Assembly (NCBI RefSeq): GCF_048595755.1
Contig: NZ_CP184360.1
Location: 1,550,001-1,614,000 of the forward strand
DNA length: 64,000 nt
Reading direction: 5' to 3'
Source: Luteococcus sp048595755
GTDB taxonomy: Bacteria > Actinomycetota > Actinomycetes > Propionibacteriales > Propionibacteriaceae
Shown here: piece by piece, positions 8,785 through 14,877 of the stretch
Numbering within the stretch: position 1 is the first letter of the stretch
Layout: the number at the start of each line of letters is the position of its first letter
Notes under the pieces: model-generated
Databases searched by the model: none
The model's input: only the letters and a program-made list of their open reading frames with translations
What the model was told of the DNA's origin: nothing
Translations under genes and position numbers: made by a program

Positions 8785-8790
8785 TAGACT
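8785..8790 (+). promoter_or_regulatory. -10 hexamer for a leaderless histidine-kinase transcript
   Basis: TAGACT ends seven bases before the ATG at 8798, and no Shine-Dalgarno is present, so transcription would begin at or next to the start codon. Confidence 0.5.
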
Positions 8791-8797
8791 GACCGGC

Positions 8798-10057
8798 ATG
8801 AAGACGACGCAGGCCGCGGCAGGCCGTCCGGTGCTGTTTCACGCAGCGCCCCCGCAGGCGCGCTGGCGCCGTTGGGTGGCGCAGGGCTGGCGCGTCCTGT
8901 TGTGCCTATTCCTGGGCTTCATCGTGTGGAGCGCCGTGTGGTTCGAGGCGATGGGCCTGCCCGTGCCCAATGTGGCGCATGCCTTCATGGCTGCCGACCT
9001 GGCGCTGTGGGTACTGCTCACCCCGGCGATCATCTGGCGCCACAGTCATCCGCGGCTTGTCACGGGGATCTTGCTGGCCGGGTCCTCCTTCTCATCGGGA
9101 CTGGCCCCGGCCACCTGCGTCGCACTGCTGGCGCTTGCGGCCCGACGTCGCTGGCCGGAGGTGCTGGTGGCGGGTGCCGGGTGGATGCTGGCAGGCGTGG
9201 TCAATGACTGGGCCGTGTCTGGGCATTCCACCGAGGAGGGCGCGCTGCTGACCGGCGGAGCCGTCGACATCATGCTGCTCTTCGTGATGCAGCTGCTGGT
9301 GGTGGCCGTGGTGATGCTGATCGGGTGGAACCGCGGCGCCCGCGCGGAGCTGGTGGAGTCGTGGCGCACCGCCGCCCAACTGGCAGGCCGGGAGCAGAGT
9401 GCCCGGGTGGCCCAGGCCCGCACGGCCGAGCGGGCTCGCATCGCCCGCGAGATGCATGACGTGCTGGCCCACAAGATCAGCCTGATCTCGCTGCACGCGG
9501 GGGTGTTGGCCTTCAAGGACGACCTGAGCCCGCAGGAGTCGCGCCAGACCGCCAGCCTGATCCAGGAGACCAGTCACCAGGCACTCGAGGAATTGCGCGA
9601 GGTGCTGGGGGTGCTGCGTGACGAGGGCAGTGATCCGGTCACGCCGCCGCAACCCTCGCTGCTGGACCTGCCCGCACTGGTGGCCCAGGAGGAGTCGGCG
9701 GGGGCGTCGATCGCCCTGCGGGTTCCCGACGACTTCTGGGCCCGGGCCGCCGAACTCAGCCCGACGACCGCCCGTCACGTGCATCGCATCATCCAGGAGT
9801 CGCTCACCAATGCGCGCAAGCACGCCCAGTCGCTGCCGGTGCAGGTGGAGGTGGACGGTGATGCTGAGCACGGCCTGAACGTGTGCGTCCGCAATCCGCT
9901 GGGGCGCGGCACCTCGCACGTGCCCGGGGCGGGAATGGGGCTGGCCGGCTTGCAGGAACGCGCCGAGCTGGCTGGTGGTGAATTGACCGGCACGCGCACC
10001 GACACCGAGTTCGTCGTGAGCGCCCACCTGCCGTGGAATGTCAAGATGGGGTCATGA
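8798..10057 (+). CDS. Sensor histidine kinase, NarL/DesK type (HisKA_3)
   Basis: 419-residue membrane kinase. The N-terminal 170 residues hold about five hydrophobic helices with little extracytoplasmic sequence. They are followed by a coiled linker and the HisKA_3 dimerisation helix ERARIAREMHDVLAHKIS with phospho-acceptor His220. The C-terminal HATPase_c domain shows HRIIQESLTNARKH (N box) and GAGMGLAGLQERAEL (G box). The stop overlaps the response-regulator start (ATGA), so the pair is translationally coupled. The signal is unknown; such kinases often sense membrane or envelope stress. Confidence 0.93.
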   Translation: MKTTQAAAGRPVLFHAAPPQARWRRWVAQGWRVLLCLFLGFIVWSAVWFEAMGLPVPNVAHAFMAADLALWVLLTPAIIWRHSHPRLVTGILLAGSSFSSGLAPATCVALLALAARRRWPEVLVAGAGWMLAGVVNDWAVSGHSTEEGALLTGGAVDIMLLFVMQLLVVAVVMLIGWNRGARAELVESWRTAAQLAGREQSARVAQARTAERARIAREMHDVLAHKISLISLHAGVLAFKDDLSPQESRQTASLIQETSHQALEELREVLGVLRDEGSDPVTPPQPSLLDLPALVAQEESAGASIALRVPDDFWARAAELSPTTARHVHRIIQESLTNARKHAQSLPVQVEVDGDAEHGLNVCVRNPLGRGTSHVPGAGMGLAGLQERAELAGGELTGTRTDTEFVVSAHLPWNVKMGS

Positions 10058-10734
10058 GCACTGAGCCACCTCAGAACGCCCCTGCGATCCGGGTGGTGAT
10101 CGTCGACGACGATGCCCTGGTCCGCGCCGGGCTGACACTGATGCTGCGCAGCCCGGAGATCCAGGTGGTGGCCGAGCACGGCGACGGCCAGGGCGCCGCG
10201 CAGCTGGTGCAGCGCGAGCAGGCCGACGTGGTGCTGATGGACATTCGGATGCCCGGTCTGGACGGCATCGAGGCCACCCGGCAGGTGCTCGCCGCCCGCC
10301 CGGGCACCAAGGTCTTGGTCTTGACCACCTTCGACGCCGACGAACTCGTCGTGGAAGCCATCCGCGCAGGCGCCACCGGCTTCCTGCTCAAGGACACCCC
10401 TCCCGAACGCATCGTCGCCGCGGTGAAGGCTGTCGCGCAGGGCGAACCGGCGCTGTCGCCCAGCGTGCTGCAGCAGGTGATGATGCGCGCCGCGGGAACC
10501 GCCCCCGACCAGGGGCAGGGCAGCGACGCCCGGCGACGCCTGCAGGCACTCACCCCGCGTGAGCGCGAGGTGGCCGAGGCGGTGGCCGACGGCCTGGCCA
10601 ATGCCGAGATCGCGCAGCAGATGCACCTTTCGCTGCCGACGGTCAAGGCCCACGTCTCTAGCATCCTGGCCAAGCTGGGCGCCGAGAACCGGGTGCAGGC
10701 CGCCCTGGTGGTGCACGACGCACAGCGTCGCTGA
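10054..10734 (+). CDS. Response regulator, NarL/FixJ (LuxR HTH) family
   Basis: 226 residues. The receiver domain has the acidic pocket VIVDDDALVRAG, phospho-acceptor Asp63 in VVLMDIRMPG, and the Lys of FLLKDTPPE. The C-terminal LuxR helix-turn-helix begins LTPREREVAEAVADG and includes LSLPTVKAHVSSILAKL. ATG at 10054 overlaps the kinase stop codon; an upstream in-frame ATG at 10033 lies inside the kinase and is less likely. Target genes are not evident; the neighbouring glucokinase gene is convergent. Confidence 0.94.
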   Translation: MSTEPPQNAPAIRVVIVDDDALVRAGLTLMLRSPEIQVVAEHGDGQGAAQLVQREQADVVLMDIRMPGLDGIEATRQVLAARPGTKVLVLTTFDADELVVEAIRAGATGFLLKDTPPERIVAAVKAVAQGEPALSPSVLQQVMMRAAGTAPDQGQGSDARRRLQALTPREREVAEAVADGLANAEIAQQMHLSLPTVKAHVSSILAKLGAENRVQAALVVHDAQRR

Positions 10735-10757
10735 ACCGACAGGTCAGCGGGCCAGGG

Positions 10758-11705
10758 TCACTGTGGCTGCCGCGAGAGGTCTGCGGCGCCGATCATTCCC
10801 GCGTCATTGGCCAGGATCGCCAGCCGCACGTGCGGGGCGTCGCGGTAGCCCTGGGCGGTCAGCCGCTTGTGGAAGCTCTTGAGGACCGGTTCGCGAAGCA
10901 GGTCGCCGGCCTCGGCCACGCCACCGGCCAGCACGAAGACGTCGGGGTCGAGCACCGCGTCGATCACGGCCATGCCTCGGCCGATCCAGTCACCCAGCGC
11001 GTCGAAGCAGTCCAGCGCGGCCGCGTCCCCCTCGCGAGCGGCCTGCGTCACGTGCTTCCCCTCCACCCGCAGTGGATTCCCGCCGGCCAGTTCCAGCAGC
11101 CGCTCGGCGCGCTCCGGGGCGACGGTGGCCAGCTCGCGGGCCTCCACCACCAGGGCGCTGCCGGAGCCGTAGCGTTCCCAGCAACCGCGCAGGCCACAGC
11201 CGCAGCGGCGGCCATTGGGACGGACGATGAAGTGGCCCAGTTCGCCGGCGAAGCCGTTGGCGCCACGCACCAGCTGGTTGTCGTTGATGATGGCGCCACC
11301 GATGCCGGTGCCGATGGTCAGCACCACGGCCGACCGTGCATCCTGCGCGGATCCGAAGCGGTTCTCCGCCCAGCCGGCGGCGTTCGCGTCGTTCTCCACC
11401 ACGGTGGGCAGCCCGGTGGCGCGCTCCACCCGCTCCTTGAGCGGTTCATTGCGCCAGGCCAGGTTGGGGGCGAAGACCACCTTGGCGCGCAAGCTGTCGA
11501 CGAAGCCAGCGGCACCGATGCCGATGCTTGTCACCTCGTGCTCGGCGCCCAGTTCCTTGACCAGCTCCGCGATGGTGGCGGCCACCTGGTCGGCGTCATT
11601 GGCGGGGGTGGGGCGTCGCAACTGCGCGACGATCTTGCCCCACTCGTCCACCACGGCGGCCGCGATCTTGGTTCCGCCGACATCCACTCCGATGGCCAGG
11701 GACAT
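10758..11705 (-). CDS. ROK-family glucokinase
   Basis: 315-residue ATP-dependent sugar kinase of the ROK family, most probably phosphorylating glucose. The phosphate-binding motif GVDVGGTKIAAAVVDE is at the N terminus, LTIGTGIGGAIIND is the ROK core, and CGCGLRGCWERY is the zinc-binding Cys cluster. The start at 11705 is chosen because GAGGAG precedes it and the DxGxT motif normally begins within ten residues; an in-frame extension to 11771 has no supporting signal. It could use glucose released by the phosphotrehalase nearby (inference). Confidence 0.92.
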   Translation of the reverse strand: MSLAIGVDVGGTKIAAAVVDEWGKIVAQLRRPTPANDADQVAATIAELVKELGAEHEVTSIGIGAAGFVDSLRAKVVFAPNLAWRNEPLKERVERATGLPTVVENDANAAGWAENRFGSAQDARSAVVLTIGTGIGGAIINDNQLVRGANGFAGELGHFIVRPNGRRCGCGLRGCWERYGSGSALVVEARELATVAPERAERLLELAGGNPLRVEGKHVTQAAREGDAAALDCFDALGDWIGRGMAVIDAVLDPDVFVLAGGVAEAGDLLREPVLKSFHKRLTAQGYRDAPHVRLAILANDAGMIGAADLSRQPQ

Positions 11706-11825
11706 GCCACTCCTCATCTCGCTGCTGGTGCCGGGCCGAAAGGCACGGTGTCCACACCGAATCCCATTCAACCATTGCGGTCTTGAGGACCGGGCAGAAC
11801 CCCCAAAGCTGCTTGTCGGGGCCGC

Positions 11826-12815
11826 TCAGCCCTGCCAGCCGGGATCTGCGGGAAAGACCAGCCCCACCTGGCGACGGGCCTCGTCCATCACGGTCAGGGC
11901 GTCGTCGGTGGCCTGCTGGTGGGGCCTGGCCAGGGCAGGATCCTGCACCATCCGGGCGAAGGCGCGCAGCACATGGGCCTGCTGAGGCAGGGACTTGTCC
12001 AGCGGCACCTCCTCGGTCTCGGCGCCATTGGTCCAGGCCAGCTGCAACCGGTGGGGGTCGTCGATGCGGTCCAGCAACAGGCTGGCGTCCTCGCCGGCGA
12101 TGACATTGCCGCAAGCATTGGCCGAGACCTTGGAACAGGCCACCGTGGCGGTGAAGCCGGGGTAGTCCAGCAGCAGGGTGGTGGCCCCGTCGATGCCATT
12201 GGACAGTTTCACGCTGGAGGCCTGCACCCGGGTGGGCATCCCGAACAGGGAGACCAAGGGGTGCAGGCAGTAGACGCCCAGGTCCATCAGTGCGCCGGCG
12301 GCCATCTCGGGCCGGAAGATGTTCTCCACCTTGCCGGCCAGGAAGTTGTCGTAGCGACGTGAGCGCTGGCACAGCTGCAGCGAGACCTGACGCACCGGCC
12401 CCAGGCTCTCCAGATGCGCAGTGACGTGGCGCCACAGCGGCTCGTGCACGGCGCGAACCGATTCCAGCACCACCAGCCCCCGACTGTTGGCCACCTCCAC
12501 CAGGTCACGCCACTGCTCGGCGGTGGTGCAGGCCGACTTCTCCACCAGGACGTGCTTGCCCGCCTCCAACAACTGCCGGGCCTGGGCATGGTGAAGCGCA
12601 TTGGGTGAGGCGATGTAGACCGCGTCGACGTCGTCGGCGCTGGCCAGGGCGTCCACCCCGCTCACCGGGCGGGCTCCGTGCGGGGCCCCCAGCTGTGCGG
12701 CGCGTGACTCGTCGCGGGAGCTGGCCGCCACCCACGAGACCTCGTCGACGAGGGCGACGGAGGCACCGAAGAGCTCCACGATCGAGCTGGTACCAACACT
12801 CGCGAACCTGAGCAT
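11826..12815 (-). CDS. Gfo/Idh/MocA-family oxidoreductase
   Basis: About 329 residues. The N-terminal Rossmann domain starts FASVGTSSIVELFG, has the central IASPNALHHAQARQLLEAGK and the conserved VLVEKSA (equivalent of the EKP motif, with Ser for Pro). The C-terminal domain contains LMDLGVYCLHPLVSLFG, typical of Gfo/Idh/MocA enzymes that oxidise or reduce sugars or inositols with NAD(P). The ATG at 12815 is favoured over GTG 12824 and ATG 12821 because AGGAGG stands nine bases upstream. Same strand as the glucokinase gene with a 120-base gap, possibly co-transcribed. Substrate unknown. Confidence 0.85.
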   Translation of the reverse strand: MLRFASVGTSSIVELFGASVALVDEVSWVAASSRDESRAAQLGAPHGARPVSGVDALASADDVDAVYIASPNALHHAQARQLLEAGKHVLVEKSACTTAEQWRDLVEVANSRGLVVLESVRAVHEPLWRHVTAHLESLGPVRQVSLQLCQRSRRYDNFLAGKVENIFRPEMAAGALMDLGVYCLHPLVSLFGMPTRVQASSVKLSNGIDGATTLLLDYPGFTATVACSKVSANACGNVIAGEDASLLLDRIDDPHRLQLAWTNGAETEEVPLDKSLPQQAHVLRAFARMVQDPALARPHQQATDDALTVMDEARRQVGLVFPADPGWQG

Positions 12816-12996
12816 CTGCATCACCCTCCTGGTTGCACCCTAATGTCCCGACAGGGCCATCCCGGCCGCGTCGTCATCCCCCCGACGGGGTCGCGCCAGT
12901 GTCACCCTGCAGGCGCCCCACAGTCCAACCACAATGTTTGCTCTACCCTGACAGGGCGGGGGCACCGCGCCTCCGGGAAGCTCGGGGGAGTGATCG

Positions 12997-13926
12997 ATGT
13001 CCAAGAAGGATTCGACGGTCGCGGCGGTACGCGCACCCAAACATGTGCGGCTGCGGATGGCGGCGCTGGAGCGGACCTCACCGCAGCGTGCTGCGGCGGT
13101 GGGCGAGGTGATGTGGTTCCAGGTGCCCGATCCGCCCAAGGAACGCAAACTCGGCAAGTACACCCCCAGCGGTGGGGAGCCCTTCTTCCTGCTCAGCGGA
13201 GACGCGGAGATCACCGGCTACACCTTCGGCCCCGAGCACGCACCGGTGGCCTTGCTGGTGCACGGCTGGGGTGGGTACTGGCAGCTCTTGCAGGCCCACA
13301 TCGGCACCCTGCTGGAGCGCGGCTACCGGGTGGTGGCCTTCGATGCGCCCAGCCATGGGCACTCCACCCATGGTGCCGAGGGTTTCGGCATGGCCTCGGT
13401 GGAGGAGATGGCCGATGCCGTCAATGCGGTGCTGGACGAGATGGGTGAACCTGCCCTGGTGCTGGCCCACGGCAGGGGTGCGATGGCCGTCCTGCGCGCC
13501 CGCCGGGCCCGGCGGATGCCCGGCGCCTTCGTGCTCTTCGCCCCGGAGGTCTCCATCGAGCCGGCGCTGCACTGGTTCGCCAAGGTGACGGGGATGGGGC
13601 CGCGCACCCGTGAGCTCTTCCTGCAGCGCGCCCAGCGCCGGTTGGGGAGCGACCTGGCCGAGTTCGACCTGCGCCGTGACGTGCAGCGGATGGCCCAGGC
13701 CGGCTGGATTCCCCCTATGTTGGTGGTGCACGACGAGGACGATCCGCACAATCCCCTGGAGCAGAGCCGCGAACTGCACGAGTCGTGGCACGGTTCCGAG
13801 CTGATGGTCACCGCCAACCAGGGGCACCGCAAGGTGATCTGGCACGACGCGGTGGTCGAGCGCGTCGCCGCCTTCGTCGCCGGGCTGCCACCGGCGCGTC
13901 CCGCGGTGCGCCGCATGCCGGGCTAG
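12997..13926 (+). CDS. Alpha/beta-hydrolase fold protein lacking the nucleophile Ser
   Basis: 309 residues with an alpha/beta-hydrolase core: oxyanion segment LLVHGWGGYW (residues 86-95), RVVAFDAPSHGHS, a candidate acid in VVHDEDDPHNP and a His in NQGHRKVIWH. The nucleophile elbow reads LAHGRGAM, so position 159, where GxSxG has Ser, is Gly (codon GGC). Either it is a non-catalytic fold member or it uses another residue. GGGGGAG precedes the ATG. The small membrane-protein gene follows after 69 bases on the same strand. Function unknown. Confidence 0.8.
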   Translation: MSKKDSTVAAVRAPKHVRLRMAALERTSPQRAAAVGEVMWFQVPDPPKERKLGKYTPSGGEPFFLLSGDAEITGYTFGPEHAPVALLVHGWGGYWQLLQAHIGTLLERGYRVVAFDAPSHGHSTHGAEGFGMASVEEMADAVNAVLDEMGEPALVLAHGRGAMAVLRARRARRMPGAFVLFAPEVSIEPALHWFAKVTGMGPRTRELFLQRAQRRLGSDLAEFDLRRDVQRMAQAGWIPPMLVVHDEDDPHNPLEQSRELHESWHGSELMVTANQGHRKVIWHDAVVERVAAFVAGLPPARPAVRRMPG

Positions 13927-13995
13927 GCTCCGGGCAAGGACCACGAGGGCGTCACCGAGGTGACGCTGGCAAGGCCGTACGGACAGGGAGTGAAG

Positions 13996-14313
13996 ATGGA
14001 CAAGCAGGACACGTGTTGCGCCAAGGTGCCCAGCGCTGCGACCAGCGCACTGGGCCTGGTGGGTGGTTACGCCGTCGCGCGTTTCAGCGGGAACCGGCCC
14101 CTGGGTGGTGCGGTGCTGGCCGCCGCCGGTGTGGCGTCGGGCGTGAAGTGGAAGGAGCAGGGCGCCCTGACCACCGCCGGCTTGACCGCGCTCTACTTGG
14201 GCGCCTTCGGCGGCTCGCACCCGCTGGCCAAGAAGATCGGCGCCTGGCCCAGCGTCTTCAGCGTCGCCGGTGCCACGGCGCTGGCCAGCTGGTACCTGGT
14301 GGACCGCCACTGA
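13996..14313 (+). CDS. Small hydrophobic (membrane) protein
   Basis: 105 residues, family not recognised. After the N-terminal MDKQDTCCAKVPSAAT the protein is dominated by Gly/Ala-rich hydrophobic stretches, about three or four short membrane helices (LGLVGGYAVARF, GGAVLAAAGVASGV, LTTAGLTALYLGAFGG, FSVAGATALASWYL). GGGAG precedes the ATG at 13996; an in-frame start at 13960 is less likely. Nothing suggests an enzymatic role. The repeat cluster begins directly after its stop codon. Confidence 0.65.
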   Translation: MDKQDTCCAKVPSAATSALGLVGGYAVARFSGNRPLGGAVLAAAGVASGVKWKEQGALTTAGLTALYLGAFGGSHPLAKKIGAWPSVFSVAGATALASWYLVDRH

Positions 14314-14329
14314 GCTTCCCCTCGGCAGG

Positions 14330-14480
14330 CTCGGGGACCGGGAAGGGGAGGCGGCCGAGACCCCATCCCCGGTGGCCGAGCCCAACGCCCCGATGGCCGA
14401 GCTTGTCGAGGCCGCCCTCCCCGTTGGCCGAGCCTGTCGAGGCCCCCTTCCCCGACAGCCGAGCTTGTCGAGGCCGCGAA
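14330..14480. repeat. Cluster of GGCCGAGCcTGTCGAGGCC repeats
   Basis: Five degenerate units, the last three on a 31-bp period (starting about 14395, 14426 and 14457), share the core GGCCGAGCYTGTCGAGGC. They are preceded by an inverted partial unit CAGGCTCGGGGA at 14336. The cluster lies between the small membrane-protein gene and the structured RNA region. The same family occurs in the PTS linker at 5702-5810. Confidence 0.75.
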
Positions 14481-14487
14481 AAATCGG

Positions 14488-14516
14488 TTGCCGCCCCTGC
14501 CCGGCCCGCCTAGCGT
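14488..14516 (+). promoter_or_regulatory. Promoter of the structured RNA region
   Basis: TTGCCG (14488-14493) and TAGCGT (14511-14516) are separated by exactly 17 bases, a good match to an actinobacterial housekeeping promoter. Predicted transcription start is about 14523. Confidence 0.6.
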
Positions 14517-14519
14517 GGT

Positions 14520-14775
14520 GGGCACACAAGGAAGGAGGTGGTCCTGACCGATGAATGACTACAGGACGAGTGAGGTGGCTCGCGCCTGAGCGAGCCCGTC
14601 AAGGGACGCGTGGCAATCCACACGAGCCACCGGAACCTGCGGGGATCGGTCCACGTCCAACCGATCGGCCCGGCACAGCTGCCGGGCACCCCGCGGGTTC
14701 TTGCATGCCCTGCGGAGCCGTCCCGGACGGTCGCGGTGCTCCTGCGCACCGGTGTGGGATCCCGCAAAGCTCGCA
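14520..14775 (+). ncRNA. Candidate structured RNA with alternative stems and a three-way junction
   Basis: Seen in the sequence: stem A 14577-14583/14590-14596 (GGCTCGC/GCGAGCC) encloses the stop codon of a 12-codon ORF; stem B 14574-14582/14623-14631 (GGTGGCTCG/CGAGCCACC) uses the same left strand, so A and B exclude each other. A 10-bp helix 14635-14644/14689-14698 (one G-U pair) encloses two hairpins, 14645-14650/14660-14665 and 14668-14675/14680-14687, forming a compact three-way junction. Further stems lie at 14718-14722/14726-14730 and 14734-14739/14746-14751. The layout resembles a leader-peptide or ligand-controlled RNA switch, or an independent sRNA. No Rfam family was recognised. 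No clear terminator precedes the protease gene at 14878. Confidence 0.6.
14551..14589 (+). CDS. 12-residue leader-type peptide
   Basis: Encodes MNDYRTSEVARA with a strong Shine-Dalgarno, AAGGAGGTGG, about ten bases upstream and a promoter 40 bases before that. Such a strong ribosome site before so short an ORF suggests regulatory translation. The stop codon sits in the loop of stem A, so ribosome position should decide whether stem A or the alternative stem B forms. The peptide has no membrane or run-of-one-amino-acid feature, so it is not a classical amino-acid attenuator. Confidence 0.5.
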   Translation: MNDYRTSEVARA

Positions 14776-14794
14776 CAGGTTGGGAAATGGACCA

Positions 14795-14825
14795 TTGACG
14801 AAGGCTCGGGCCAGTGCACTAGGTT
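14795..14825 (+). promoter_or_regulatory. Candidate promoter of the subtilase gene
   Basis: TTGACG (14795-14800) and TAGGTT (14820-14825) with a 19-base spacer, somewhat long. It would give the protease a transcript of its own, separate from the structured RNA. Confidence 0.4.
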
Positions 14826-14877
14826 CAGACTCGGCCGACGGGTACGCCGTGGGCCCACCCCACACGGAGGAGAACCC

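Noticed and set aside
14701..14877. N-terminal extension of the subtilase to an ATG at 14701
   Set aside because: It would translate through the structured RNA and bury the signal peptide; the ATG at 14878 has a good ribosome site directly before it.
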